NCBI RefSeq assembly: GCF_003568845.1 | Contig: NZ_CP030126.1 | Coordinates: 1,267,001-1,331,000, forward strand | Length of the DNA: 64,000 nt | Direction: 5' to 3' | From: Indioceanicola profundi | Lineage (GTDB): Bacteria > Pseudomonadota > Alphaproteobacteria > Azospirillales > Azospirillaceae | Part shown: positions 50,938 through 60,244 of the stretch, piece by piece | Position numbering within the stretch: the first letter of the stretch is position 1 | How the letters are laid out: each line of letters begins with the position of its first letter | The notes under the pieces: model-generated | Databases searched by the model: none | What the model was told of the DNA's origin: nothing | What the model saw: the letters and a program-made list of their open reading frames with translations, nothing else | Program-made: the position numbers and the translations under genes

Positions 50938-51498
50938 ATGGCCGATAACAAGTCCCAGCAAGAACCGTCGATGGAGGAGATTCTCGCCTCTATCCGGAGG
51001 ATCATTTCCGAAGACAGTGATGCGCCCGCGGAAGCCGAGCCGCCTGCGCCACCGCCGCCCGTTATGGAGCCGGAGCCAGAGCCGGAGGAGGATATCCTCG
51101 AACTCACCCAGATGGTTCAGGACGAGCCGGAGCCGGAGCCGGAACCCCAGCCGGAACTGGAGCCTGAACCCGAGCCCGATCCGTTCGACTTCGAGCCGCC
51201 GGCTTCGCCCCCGCCGCCGCCGCGCCCCGCTCGGTCGTTCATCGATGAGGATGCGCTTCTTTCCGAGTCCGCTGCCGCCGCTGCGAGCCGCGCTTTCTCC
51301 AGCCTTGATGGCTTCCGGCGTGGGCCGAGCCTGGAGGGTGAGGGGCCGATCGGCCGCTATGATGTGACGCTGGAGCAGATCGTGCGGGAGATGATCCGGC
51401 CGATGATCCGCGAGTGGCTGGATGACAACCTGCCCGACCTCGTGGAACGTCTGGTGAAGCGCGAGATCGAGCGGGTCGTACGGCGCGGCAGGGACTGA
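50938..51498 (+). CDS. popZ: Polar organizing protein PopZ (DUF2497)
   Basis: A 186-residue cell-pole scaffold. The N-terminal helix EPSMEEILASIRRIISED (residues 9-26) is the client-binding region. Residues 28-105 are a disordered Pro/Glu/Asp linker with many EPEP steps. The C-terminal helices (about 142-182: YDVTLEQIVREMIRPMIREW, then LVERLVKREIERVV) drive oligomerisation. PopZ forms condensates that anchor the centromere and signalling proteins at the pole. The linker is acidic and free of Lys and Arg. A large hairpin lies between it and valS. Confidence 0.93.
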   Translation: MADNKSQQEPSMEEILASIRRIISEDSDAPAEAEPPAPPPPVMEPEPEPEEDILELTQMVQDEPEPEPEPQPELEPEPEPDPFDFEPPASPPPPPRPARSFIDEDALLSESAAAAASRAFSSLDGFRRGPSLEGEGPIGRYDVTLEQIVREMIRPMIREWLDDNLPDLVERLVKREIERVVRRGRD

Positions 51499-51523
51499 CG
51501 CGCCATCCCTCTTGTCTGCATTG

Positions 51524-51554
51524 ACGGGGCGGCGCCTTGATGGCGCCGCCCCGT
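51524..51554 (+). terminator. popZ-valS intergenic hairpin
   Basis: ACGGGGCGGCGCC and GGCGCCGCCCCGT form a perfect 13-bp stem with a five-base loop. The T-tract after it is weak (TCCATTAT). It may end the popZ transcript or attenuate read-through into valS. Confidence 0.65.
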
Positions 51555-51594
51555 TCCATTATGAGAACCGTCCGACCAGAACCCGAGGCCTGTC

Positions 51595-54276
51595 ATGCTG
51601 GACAAGACCTATTCCCCCGCCGAGGTTGAGCCGAAGCACTACGACCGCTGGGAGAAGGCGGAAGCCTTTGCCGCCCATGTCGACAGCAATCAGGCCCCTT
51701 ACACCATCATGATGCCGCCGCCCAACGTGACGGGCAGCCTTCACATGGGCCATGCGCTGACCTTCACACTGCAGGACGCCCTGATCCGCTTCAACCGTAT
51801 GCGGGGCAAGGACACGCTCTGGCAGCCCGGCACCGATCATGCCGGCATCGCCACCCAGATGGTGGTGGAGCGGAATCTGGGGAAGGAAGGCGTCAGCCGG
51901 CACGATCTGGGGCGCGAGAAGTTCCTGGAGAAGGTCTGGGAGTGGAAGGCGGAATCCGGTGGAACGATCACCCGCCAGCTCCGCCGTCTCGGCGCCAGCC
52001 CGGATTGGAGCCGCGAGCGCTTCACCATGGATGAGGGCCTGAACAAGGCCGTCCGCAAGGTGTTCGTGGAGCTGTTCCGCCAGGGGCTGATCTACCGCGA
52101 CAAGCGTCTGGTCAATTGGGACCCCAAGCTGCACACCGCCATCTCCGACCTGGAGGTCGAGCAGAAGGAGGTGAAGGGAAATCTCTGGCACTTCCGCTAT
52201 CCAGTGGAAGGGGAAGAGGGCCGCTTCGTCACCGTCGCCACCACCCGTCCGGAAACCATGCTCGGCGACACGGCGGTGGCAGTGCATCCAGAGGACGACC
52301 GCTACAAGGACCTGATCGGCAGGCATGTGGTGCTGCCGCTGGTGGGGCGTCGCATCCCCGTGGTTGCCGACGATTACGCCGATCCTGAGACCGGCACGGG
52401 CGCCGTGAAGATCACGCCGGCGCATGACTTCAACGACTTCGAGGTCGGCAAGCGCCATAACCTGCCGCTGATCAACCTGCTGGACCGCGATGCCCGCATT
52501 CTACAGGCATTCGAAATCTTCAACGGCGATGCGGCCTATGCCGGCGAGGTGCCGGAAGCCTATCGCGGCCTGTCCCGTGAAGCTGCGCGCAAACAGATCG
52601 TCGAGGATATGGAGGCCGCGGGCCTGCTGGAGAAGATCGATCCGCATCCCCACACGGTCCCGCATGGCGACCGCTCCGGCGTGGTGATCGAGCCCTGGCT
52701 GACCGACCAGTGGTATTGCGACGCAGTGACCCTGGCGAAGCCCGCTATCGAGGCGGTGGAGACCGGAAAGACCGTGTTCGTGCCGCGCCAGTGGGAGAAC
52801 ACCTATTTCGAATGGATGCGCAACATCCAGCCCTGGTGCATCAGCCGCCAGCTCTGGTGGGGTCACCAGATCCCCGCCTGGTACGGGCCGGATGGAAAGT
52901 TCTTCGTGGCCGAGACGGCGGAGGAAGCACAGGCGGAGGCGGACGCCCACTACGGGCGGGCGGTCGAGCTGACCCGCGATCCCGACGTGCTGGATACCTG
53001 GTTCAGCTCCGCCCTCTGGCCGTTCAGCACGCTCGGCTGGCCCGAGAAGACGCCGGAGCTCGACCGCTACTATCCCGGCGACGTGCTGGTGACCGGCTTC
53101 GACATCATCTTCTTCTGGGTTGCCAGGATGATGATGATGGGCATCCATTTCATGGGGGATGTGCCCTTCCGCACCGTCTACATCCACGCCCTGGTGCGGG
53201 ATGAAAAGGGGCAGAAGATGTCCAAGTCCAAGGGCAACGTCATCGACCCCTTGAACCTCATCGACCAGTATGGCTGCGACGCCCTGCGCTTCACCCTGTC
53301 CGCCATGGCGGCGCAGGGCAGGGACATCAAGCTGGCGGTCAACCGCGTCGAAGGTTACCGGAACTTCGCAACCAAGCTCTGGAACGCGGCCCGCTACGCG
53401 GAGATGAACCAGGTCGCCATGGTGGCTGGTTTCGATCCGGCCAAGGTGAACCTCACGGTGAACCGCTGGATCGTCGGGTCCTTGCAGCAGACCTCGGCCA
53501 AGGTGACCGAGGCCATGGAGGCCTACAAGTTCAATGAGGCGGCCGGTGCGCTGTATCAGTTCGCCTGGAACAGCTTCTGCGACTGGTACCTGGAATTCAC
53601 CAAACCGATCCTGACCGGCGAGGATGAGGCGGCGAAGGCGGAAACCCGAGCCACGACCGCCTGGGTGCTGGACCGCATCCTGCACCTGCTGCATCCGTTG
53701 ATGCCCTTTATCACGGAGGAGCTGAACGAGAAGCTCAGTGGCCGGACGCAGATGCTGATCACCGATGCCTGGCCGGAGCCCGATTCCTCACTGATCGACC
53801 CGGCTGCCAGCGCGGAGATGGAGTGGGTGGTCAGCCTCATTTCCACCATCCGCACGGTGCGGTCGGAAATGAATGTGCCGCCCTCGGCCCAAATTCCGTT
53901 GGTACTGAAGGATGCGGGGCAGACGGCGTCGACGCTGGCGGAACGTCACCGTGAGCTGATCACCCGCCTGGCCCGCCTGTCCGACATCGAGGTGACGCAG
54001 GTCGAGCCGCCTAAGGGCAGCGCCCAGGCGGTGGTGGAGGACGCGACTGTCGTGCTCCCGCTGGCCGAGTTCATCGATATCGAGGCGGAGAAGGCCCGTC
54101 TGAACAAGGAAATCGGCAAGCTGGACGGAGAGATTTCCCGGATCGATGCCAAGCTGGGCAATCCCAAGTTCGTCGCCAACGCGCCCGAGGAGATCATCGA
54201 GGAACAGCGCGAGCGCCGTGAGGGCTTCGAGGCAGCCCGTGCCAAGCTGACGGATGCGCTACAGCGCCTGGGCTGA
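51595..54276 (+). CDS. valS: Valyl-tRNA synthetase
   Basis: An 893-residue class I synthetase. The HIGH motif is HMGH (residues 50-53) and KMSKS is at 541-545. The editing CP1 domain carries [19 protein letters not shown] and [18 protein letters not shown]. Anticodon-binding helices follow, and the C-terminal coiled coil (about 820-893, with [19 protein letters not shown]) contacts tRNA. It charges tRNA-Val and edits misactivated threonine. It ends with a bidirectional terminator. Confidence 0.97.
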   Translation: MLDKTYSPAEVEPKHYDRWEKAEAFAAHVDSNQAPYTIMMPPPNVTGSLHMGHALTFTLQDALIRFNRMRGKDTLWQPGTDHAGIATQMVVERNLGKEGVSRHDLGREKFLEKVWEWKAESGGTITRQLRRLGASPDWSRERFTMDEGLNKAVRKVFVELFRQGLIYRDKRLVNWDPKLHTAISDLEVEQKEVKGNLWHFRYPVEGEEGRFVTVATTRPETMLGDTAVAVHPEDDRYKDLIGRHVVLPLVGRRIPVVADDYADPETGTGAVKITPAHDFNDFEVGKRHNLPLINLLDRDARILQAFEIFNGDAAYAGEVPEAYRGLSREAARKQIVEDMEAAGLLEKIDPHPHTVPHGDRSGVVIEPWLTDQWYCDAVTLAKPAIEAVETGKTVFVPRQWENTYFEWMRNIQPWCISRQLWWGHQIPAWYGPDGKFFVAETAEEAQAEADAHYGRAVELTRDPDVLDTWFSSALWPFSTLGWPEKTPELDRYYPGDVLVTGFDIIFFWVARMMMMGIHFMGDVPFRTVYIHALVRDEKGQKMSKSKGNVIDPLNLIDQYGCDALRFTLSAMAAQGRDIKLAVNRVEGYRNFATKLWNAARYAEMNQVAMVAGFDPAKVNLTVNRWIVGSLQQTSAKVTEAMEAYKFNEAAGALYQFAWNSFCDWYLEFTKPILTGEDEAAKAETRATTAWVLDRILHLLHPLMPFITEELNEKLSGRTQMLITDAWPEPDSSLIDPAASAEMEWVVSLISTIRTVRSEMNVPPSAQIPLVLKDAGQTASTLAERHRELITRLARLSDIEVTQVEPPKGSAQAVVEDATVVLPLAEFIDIEAEKARLNKEIGKLDGEISRIDAKLGNPKFVANAPEEIIEEQRERREGFEAARAKLTDALQRLG

Positions 54277-54298
54277 CCGCAACTCATCGAGAGAACAG

Positions 54299-54328
54299 AA
54301 GGGCCGTCCGATTGGGCGGCCCTTTCTT
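54299..54328. terminator. Bidirectional terminator between valS and LysE gene
   Basis: AAGGGCCGTCC and GGGCGGCCCTT form an 11-bp stem with one G-T pair and a GATT loop. T-rich flanks occur on both strands (TTTCTTGTTCT and TTCTGTTC). It serves both converging genes. Confidence 0.85.
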
Positions 54329-54347
54329 GTTCTGCATTGCAGGGGGA

Positions 54348-54962
54348 TTATCGGGCCGCCACGACCGTCATGCCAGCTCCCACCATCACGCCGCCGGCGG
54401 CGCGGTTCAGCCGGCGTAGGGCGATCGGACTGCGCAGAAGACGCCGCGCCCGTGCGGCCAGGAGCACATGCCCGCCGATCACCAGTATTTCCACGGCCAG
54501 GATAACTGCAGCGAGGATGCAGATGTCCGCCACCGTGAACGACGTACCGACCACATTCGGCAGCAGGGCGATATAGAAGAGCGGCATCTTGGGATTGCCG
54601 AGATTCAAGGCCACCCCTGTAGCGAAGACGGCCGCGAGTCCCCGCCGGTCGATGGCGGTCGACTGTGTGGAGACCACCGGCTCCGCCATCCAGAGTCTGA
54701 TCCCCATCCAGATCAGGTAGGCGGCGCCCGCATATCTGAGGACAGTCATCAAAGCCCCCATCTCGGAGGCGAGGACTGACAAGCCGAAGGAGGCGAGGAC
54801 CAGGAAGATAAGGATGCCCGTCACCGTCCCCGCGCCATAGGCGATTCCGGACGCAGCACCATGGGTGATTGTCCTGGCGACGATCGTCACATTGTCGGGA
54901 CCGGGGCTGGCGGCGAACACGAAGAAGGCGATGGTGAAAGTGGTGAAGGTCGCAATCTCCAT
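54348..54962 (-). CDS. LysE/RhtB-family amino acid exporter
   Basis: A 204-residue inner-membrane protein with about six hydrophobic segments. The LysE signature is FVFAASPGPDNVTIVARTITHG near residue 20. It then shows LNLGNPKMPLFYIALLP, the second family motif with Asn-Pro-Lys. Members export amino acids such as lysine, homoserine or threonine; the substrate is unknown. AGAAG precedes the ATG. The EAL gene ends 18 bases upstream on the same strand, so the two may be co-transcribed. Confidence 0.92.
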   Translation of the reverse strand: MEIATFTTFTIAFFVFAASPGPDNVTIVARTITHGAASGIAYGAGTVTGILIFLVLASFGLSVLASEMGALMTVLRYAGAAYLIWMGIRLWMAEPVVSTQSTAIDRRGLAAVFATGVALNLGNPKMPLFYIALLPNVVGTSFTVADICILAAVILAVEILVIGGHVLLAARARRLLRSPIALRRLNRAAGGVMVGAGMTVVAAR

Positions 54963-54980
54963 GTCGCTTCTCCAGGCTGG

Positions 54981-56288
54981 TCAGGGCAGGGCGGGCCTCG
55001 TGATGAATGCTTCGAACGCGGCTGGGCTCAGCGGGCGTGAGAACAGGAAGCCTTGTGCCTCCTCCACGCCCAGGCGGGACAGCAGATCGACCTGGGCGGT
55101 CGTCTCCACCCCCTCTGCCACCACCTTGAGGTCCATGGCGCGGGCCATGGCCACAATGGCCTCGACAATGTGCCGGGTCGGCTGATGCGTCTCCATGTCG
55201 GTGACGAACTTGCGGTCCACTTTCAAGCTGTCCAGCGGCAGCTCCCGCAGGTAGGACAGCGAGGAATAGCCGGTGCCGAAATCGTCCAGCGCCAGAGCCA
55301 CGCCGCGGTCGGCGATCCAACGGATCTGCTTCAATGCGCCCTCAAGATCCTCCGGCAGGATCGTCTCGGTGATCTCAAGCAGCAAAAGATGCGGAGGTAT
55401 CCCGCTTTCCTGAAGCAGCACATCCACCAGGGCCGGCAGATGGCCCCAGCGAAACTGGCGCTCCGATACGTTCACTGCGATCTGAAGCGGTGGAAGGCCG
55501 GCATCGAGCCATGCACGGATCTGCCGAATCGCCTCACGTAGGGCCCATTCACCAATGGGAACGATCAGCCCCGTCTCTTCCGCGGTCTGGATGAAGGTGC
55601 TGGGAGGGATCAGGTCCCGCTCCGGATGACGCCAACGAAGCAGCGCCTCCGCACCTACCACCTCCCCGCCGGGGAGGGTCACCTTGGGCTGGTAATGCAG
55701 TTCGAAATCGCCGTTCTGGACGGCGAGCCGGAGTTCGTCCTCAAGAGAAAGCCGGGCCTTCAGCGATTCCCGCATGGCACCGGTATAGTGGAGGTATCTG
55801 GCCGCGCCGGACCTACGTACATTCTCAAGCGCCACCGCCGCGTTCCGGATAAGGTCCAGCGCGTTGTCGGCATCGTCCGGCGCGATGGCTACGCCGATCT
55901 TGGGATTGATGAAGAGGCGCAATCCCTCGATCTGAACTGGATCGGCCATCCTGCCGGCGATGGACGAGGCGGCGAATAGCGCCTTGCCGGCATGCTCCAG
56001 GTCGGGCAGGAAAACACCGAATTTCGTCTGCCCGACGCGGCAGACCAGATCCCGTCGGCCACAGCAGGCCAGCACCCGCTGGCCAAGCTCAGCCATGGCT
56101 CGGTCCAGCGCCGCCTGTCCGTGTACGCGGAACAGCTGGGACATCCGGTTCGCCTCGACCAGCAGAAGACCGGCCGATCTTCCCACCGGCACATCTTCAA
56201 GCGCGCGCGTGACCCGGTCGGAGAAGCTTCTCATGTCGAGAAGCTCCCCTGGAAGGGTGGTCATCACGCTGGCAGGCAGAAGAGCCAT
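54981..56288 (-). CDS. Degenerate-GGDEF/EAL phosphodiesterase
   Basis: A 435-residue cytoplasmic protein with no membrane segment. The first 170 residues are a GGDEF-like domain whose signature reads RVGQTKFGVF, so cyclase activity is lost. The EAL domain (about 180-430) is complete: GAEALLRW, NVSERQF, LLEITET, LALDDFGTGYSSLSYL, LKVDRKFV, VVAEGVET and QGFLFSRP. It should hydrolyse c-di-GMP to pGpG, with the GGDEF part as a possible GTP or protein-binding regulator. ATG 56288 is annotated; ATG 56234, preceded by GGGGAG, is an alternative start. LysE follows. Confidence 0.92.
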   Translation of the reverse strand: MALLPASVMTTLPGELLDMRSFSDRVTRALEDVPVGRSAGLLLVEANRMSQLFRVHGQAALDRAMAELGQRVLACCGRRDLVCRVGQTKFGVFLPDLEHAGKALFAASSIAGRMADPVQIEGLRLFINPKIGVAIAPDDADNALDLIRNAAVALENVRRSGAARYLHYTGAMRESLKARLSLEDELRLAVQNGDFELHYQPKVTLPGGEVVGAEALLRWRHPERDLIPPSTFIQTAEETGLIVPIGEWALREAIRQIRAWLDAGLPPLQIAVNVSERQFRWGHLPALVDVLLQESGIPPHLLLLEITETILPEDLEGALKQIRWIADRGVALALDDFGTGYSSLSYLRELPLDSLKVDRKFVTDMETHQPTRHIVEAIVAMARAMDLKVVAEGVETTAQVDLLSRLGVEEAQGFLFSRPLSPAAFEAFITRPALP

Positions 56289-56388
56289 TTTCGGGCAGGC
56301 TTCCAGATCGAGGTAGATAAATTCATTCTAATCCAAACTTTAGGGGATACCGGGGTCCGGGAGCAAGTCAGCCGCAAAGCCTATGGCC

Positions 56389-56397
56389 TGTTATACT
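56389..56397 (+). promoter_or_regulatory. Extended -10 element upstream of ilvD
   Basis: TGTTATACT fits the extended -10 pattern TGN-TATAAT with five of six matches. No clear -35 is seen at the right spacing. It would give an ilvD leader of about 130 bases. Confidence 0.4.
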
Positions 56398-56470
56398 GCT
56401 CGACCGAGGCGAAATGCGCGGGAGGGGCACGATGCGCTAGCCAGCCATGCGCATGGTCGGTATGGATAGC

Positions 56471-56485
56471 GCATTACGGAAATGC
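56471..56485. promoter_or_regulatory. GCATT-N5-AATGC dyad in the ilvD leader
   Basis: A perfect 5-5-5 inverted repeat, 51 bases before the ilvD ATG and 10 bases upstream of a second, stronger dyad. Confidence 0.3.
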
Positions 56486-56494
56486 TAGCTGTAG

Positions 56495-56509
56495 CGCAAC
56501 TTAGTTGCG
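56495..56509. promoter_or_regulatory. CGCAACT-T-AGTTGCG dyad in the ilvD leader
   Basis: A perfect 7-1-7 inverted repeat, 27 bases before the ilvD ATG. A one-base loop means it acts as a DNA site rather than an RNA hairpin. It is a candidate operator for a regulator of branched-chain amino acid synthesis. Confidence 0.45.
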
Positions 56510-56535
56510 TCTCGCGAAGAAAGAGGAACTGCCAG

Positions 56536-58281
56536 ATGTCGAGCGGTGAGCCGAAGAACGCCACGGGATCCTGGGACAAAAGCCGGCTGCCGAGCCGTCA
56601 TGTTTCTGTTGGCCCAGAGCGCGCTCCGCATCGGTCCTACTATTATGCGATGGGGTTGACGGAGGAGGAGATCGCCCAGCCGTTCGTCGGCGTGGCGACC
56701 TGCTGGAACGAGGCTGCTCCCTGCAACATCGCCCTGAACCGGCAGGCGCAGTCGGTCAAGAAGGGCGTCAAGACCGGAGGCGCGACGCCGCGCGAATTCA
56801 CCACCATCACGGTGACCGACGGCATCGCCATGGGCCACCAGGGCATGAAGGCGTCGCTGGTCAGCCGCGAGGTGATCGCGGACAGCGTGGAACTCACCAT
56901 GCGCGGACACTGCTACGACGCGCTGGTCGGCCTCGCCGGTTGCGACAAGAGCCTGCCCGGGATGATGATGGCCATGGTCCGCCTGAACGTTCCCAGCGTA
57001 TTCATGTATGGGGGATCGATCCTTCCGGGCCGGTTCAAGGGCCGCGATGTGACGGTCCAGGACGTGTTCGAGGCCGTGGGCGCCCATGCCGCGGGTAAGA
57101 TGGGCGAGGACGAGTTGCACGAACTCGAATGCGTGGCCTGTCCCTCTGCCGGCGCTTGCGGCGGCCAGTTCACCGCGAACACCATGGCCTGCGTCTCCGA
57201 GGCCATTGGGCTTGCGCTTCCTGGCTCAGCCGGCGCGCCTGCGCCCTATGAGGACCGCGACATCTGGGCTGTGAGGTCGGGCGAGGCGGTTGTGGAGTTG
57301 ATCCGCCGCAACATCCGGCCGCGCGACATCGTCACCCGAAAGGCGCTCGAGAATGCGGCTGTCGTGGTGGCGGCCAGCGGCGGGTCCACGAACGCGGCGC
57401 TGCACCTGCCGGCCATCGCTCATGAGTGCGGGATCGACTTCGATATCCACGATGTCGGCCGCATCTTCGAGAAGACTCCCTATATTGCGGACCTGAAGCC
57501 CGGCGGGCGGTTCGTGGCGAAAGACCTGCACGAGATCGGCGGCGTGCCGGTTCTGCTGAAGGCGCTGCTTGATGGCGGCTACCTGCATGGCGACTGCCTC
57601 ACCGTCACTGGTAAGACCATGGCCGAGAACCTGGCGGACGTGGTGTTCCCGACGGATCAGGATGTGGTGCGTCCGACCACGTCCCCGCTGTCGCCCACAG
57701 GCGGCGTCGTTGTGTTGCGCGGCAACCTTGCGCCGGAAGGCGCCGTGGTGAAGGTCGCCGGCATGAAGAACCTTCGCTTCAGCGGCCCGGCCCGCTGCTT
57801 CGACTGCGAAGAGGACGCCTTCGCCGCGGTCGAGAACCGCGAGTACAAGGAAGGCGATGTCCTGGTGATCCGCTATGAGGGACCGCGCGGCGGCCCCGGA
57901 ATGCGCGAGATGCTGTCCACCACGGCCGCCCTTTATGGCCAGGGCATGGGGGACAAGGTGGCTTTGATCACCGATGGACGCTTCTCCGGAGCGACCCGCG
58001 GCTTCTGCATCGGGCATGTCGGCCCGGAAGCTGCTGTCGGCGGTCCCATCGGCCTGCTCCAGGACGGGGACATCATCACGCTCGACGCGGAGAAGGGAAC
58101 CATGTCGGTCGAACTGACGGATGAGGAACTCGCCGTCCGCCGCACCGGCTGGAAGCCGCGGACCCACGACTTCCAGTCCGGCACGCTCTGGAAGTATGCC
58201 CAGCTCGTCGGCTCCGCGGAGAAGGGTGCAGTGACGCACCCCGGCGGCAAGGCCGAGACGCACTGCTACGCCGACATCTGA
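56536..58281 (+). CDS. ilvD: Dihydroxy-acid dehydratase
   Basis: A 581-residue Fe-S dehydratase. Cluster cysteines lie in [25 protein letters not shown] and the [16 protein letters not shown] segment; the substrate loop [22 protein letters not shown] and the C-terminal GGPGMREM stretch are conserved. It dehydrates dihydroxy acids to 2-keto acids for Val, Leu, Ile and CoA synthesis. The ATG at 56536 gives a 20-residue N-terminus before the core; AAGAGGAA precedes it. It stands apart from other ilv genes. Palindromes in the leader suggest specific control. Confidence 0.96.
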   Translation: MSSGEPKNATGSWDKSRLPSRHVSVGPERAPHRSYYYAMGLTEEEIAQPFVGVATCWNEAAPCNIALNRQAQSVKKGVKTGGATPREFTTITVTDGIAMGHQGMKASLVSREVIADSVELTMRGHCYDALVGLAGCDKSLPGMMMAMVRLNVPSVFMYGGSILPGRFKGRDVTVQDVFEAVGAHAAGKMGEDELHELECVACPSAGACGGQFTANTMACVSEAIGLALPGSAGAPAPYEDRDIWAVRSGEAVVELIRRNIRPRDIVTRKALENAAVVVAASGGSTNAALHLPAIAHECGIDFDIHDVGRIFEKTPYIADLKPGGRFVAKDLHEIGGVPVLLKALLDGGYLHGDCLTVTGKTMAENLADVVFPTDQDVVRPTTSPLSPTGGVVVLRGNLAPEGAVVKVAGMKNLRFSGPARCFDCEEDAFAAVENREYKEGDVLVIRYEGPRGGPGMREMLSTTAALYGQGMGDKVALITDGRFSGATRGFCIGHVGPEAAVGGPIGLLQDGDIITLDAEKGTMSVELTDEELAVRRTGWKPRTHDFQSGTLWKYAQLVGSAEKGAVTHPGGKAETHCYADI

Positions 58282-58305
58282 TGTAGCCAGGGCGGCGCAG
58301 CAGGC

Positions 58306-59130
58306 ATGAGCTTCTTTCTTTCCAAGGCGGTCTGGGTGCTGCTCGCACCCGGCAACCTGCTGCTCGCCGTCCTGACCCTGGGCGTCGTGTTGTTGATCCT
58401 GGGCAGGCGACGCGCCGGGATGGTGTTCACCGGGGCTGCCACGCTGGGATTCCTGGCCATCGCCGTTCTACCGGTAAGTTACTGGCTGATGCGCCCGCTG
58501 GAGGCGCGGTTTCCGCCTCAGGCGGAGCTTCCGGCGCATGTGGACGGCATCATCGTCCTTGGCGGGGCCGTGGTGCCGGAGCGGATGGCGGATTGGGGAC
58601 AGCCATCGCTGAATGATTCGGCAGAGCGGATGACGGCCATGGTCGAACTCGCCCGCCGGTTCCCGGAAGCCCGGCTCGTCTTCACAGGCGGGTCGGGCAG
58701 CGTGCAGACGCAGGAGCTGAAGGAGGCTCCCGTCGCCCGCGAATTGTGGTCCCGAATGGGGCTGGACACCGACAGGATCATATTTGAAGACCAGTCTCGC
58801 AATACCTGGGAGAATGCCCTACTGACCCGGGAAATTGTGAAGCCCGCGCCGGACGAGGTCTGGCTTCTGGTCACGAGCGCCAGCCACATGCCCAGATCCA
58901 TGGGCGTGTTCCGTCAGGCCGGATGGGACCCGGTGCCCTATCCCGTCGCCTTCAAGACCGCCTATCCCTACGATCTGCGCCTGGATTTCGAACTGACCAT
59001 GGGGCTGTATCTTTCCAGTCTGGCGGTGCGGGAGTGGATCGGTCTCGTCTCCTACTATGCCATGGGCCGGACGGACGTCCTGTTCCCCGCGCCGGGGACA
59101 GAGGAGAAGCTGCTCCCTGCCGGGCCGTGA
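58306..59130 (+). CDS. YdcF/SanA-family (DUF218) membrane protein
   Basis: A 274-residue protein with two N-terminal membrane segments (about 8-30 and 38-62). A periplasmic DUF218 domain follows with DGIIVLGGAVVPERM, FTGGSGSVQ, EDQSRNTWENALLTREI and LVTSASHMPRSMGVFRQAGW. Family members act in envelope maintenance, for example ElyC and SanA in peptidoglycan or undecaprenyl metabolism. The enzymatic role is unknown. It begins 24 bases past ilvD and is probably on the same transcript, but a functional link is not evident. Confidence 0.88.
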   Translation: MSFFLSKAVWVLLAPGNLLLAVLTLGVVLLILGRRRAGMVFTGAATLGFLAIAVLPVSYWLMRPLEARFPPQAELPAHVDGIIVLGGAVVPERMADWGQPSLNDSAERMTAMVELARRFPEARLVFTGGSGSVQTQELKEAPVARELWSRMGLDTDRIIFEDQSRNTWENALLTREIVKPAPDEVWLLVTSASHMPRSMGVFRQAGWDPVPYPVAFKTAYPYDLRLDFELTMGLYLSSLAVREWIGLVSYYAMGRTDVLFPAPGTEEKLLPAGP

Positions 59131-59224
59131 CATCCCGCGGGGACCGCTCGGGTGTGGTTGAAGCCGCGGGGCTGCCTGTGGCACAACCCGACGAGTGGGG
59201 TACCCCGGTTTACGGTCGAGGCAA

Positions 59225-60202
59225 ATGGCGTCCAAATTCCTGAAGTCAGCTGCAGCAACGGCTTTCGTCCTGCTGGCAGGCACATCCGCCCAAGCTGCCC
59301 AGGATTTCGACTCCTGGCTAAAGGAGCTCCGCCAGGAGGCCGCAGGCCAGGGTATTTCGCCGAAAATCCTGGATGCCGCACTGACAGGCATCCAGCCGAT
59401 TCCCCGCATCATCGAACTGGACCGGCGCCAGCCGGAGGGAACGATCACCTTCGCCCAGTATGTGGAACGCGTCATTCCGCAGAGCCGGGTCGACCGCGCC
59501 CGCCGCCTGTACCAGGAGCACAAGGCCGTGCTGGATCAGGTTGGCGCCAAGTACGGCGTACAGCCCCGCTTCATCGTTGCGCTCTGGGGCATCGAAACGG
59601 ATTTCGGCCGCAATATGGGCGGCTTCAAGGTCGTCGACGCGCTGGCCACCCTGGCCCATGACGGACGTCGCAGCGCCTATTTCCGGGAGGAGCTGCTGAA
59701 GGCGCTCCGTATCCTGAATGAAGGGCATATCGCACCGTCGGACATGAAGGGATCATGGGCCGGCGCAATGGGGCAGAGCCAGTTCATGCCGTCGAGCTTC
59801 CTGAGCTACGCGCAGGATTTCGACGGGGATGGCCACAAGGACATCTGGAAGACTCTTCCGGACGTGTTCGCCTCCGCCGCCAATTACCTGTCCACCGTCG
59901 GCTGGAACGCCGATCAGACCTGGGGCCGCGAGGTGAAGCTCCCCTCAGGCTTCGGCGCCGGCCATGCAGGGCTGGAGACTAGGAAGAATCTTTCCGAGTG
60001 GCAGGCCCTGGGCATACGCAAAGTCGGCGGCGGCGATCTTCCGGCGGCAGCCATGGAGGCCTCTCTCGTCCTGCCCGATGGTCCGAACGGACGTGCGTTC
60101 CTGGTCTACGACAATTACCGCACCATCATGCGGTGGAACCGGTCCACCTACTTCGCTACCAGTGTTGGCCTTCTCGCGGATCGTATTGGCGCGGCGGATT
60201 GA
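59225..60202 (+). CDS. mltB: Lytic murein transglycosylase B
   Basis: A 325-residue periplasmic protein with a signal peptide (MASKFLKSAAATAFVLLAGTSAQA). The lytic transglycosylase domain has ALWGIETDFGRNMGGFKV with the catalytic Glu, SWAGAMGQSQFMPSSFLSYAQD, then DIWKTLPDVFASAANYL. It cleaves glycan strands to anhydromuropeptides. The ATG at 59225 is chosen over a GTG at 59195 because it begins a clean signal. There is no lipobox, so it is soluble or loosely bound. RlpA and DacA follow, all wall remodelling enzymes. Confidence 0.95.
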   Translation: MASKFLKSAAATAFVLLAGTSAQAAQDFDSWLKELRQEAAGQGISPKILDAALTGIQPIPRIIELDRRQPEGTITFAQYVERVIPQSRVDRARRLYQEHKAVLDQVGAKYGVQPRFIVALWGIETDFGRNMGGFKVVDALATLAHDGRRSAYFREELLKALRILNEGHIAPSDMKGSWAGAMGQSQFMPSSFLSYAQDFDGDGHKDIWKTLPDVFASAANYLSTVGWNADQTWGREVKLPSGFGAGHAGLETRKNLSEWQALGIRKVGGGDLPAAAMEASLVLPDGPNGRAFLVYDNYRTIMRWNRSTYFATSVGLLADRIGAAD

Positions 60203-60244
60203 TTGGGCTAGGCTTCACGCCGCCAGGATTGGGATGACAGCGTA

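Noticed and set aside
56415-56500. Mini open frames in the ilvD leader as an attenuator peptide
   Set aside because: They lack Ile, Val or Leu runs and no terminator and antiterminator stems were found.
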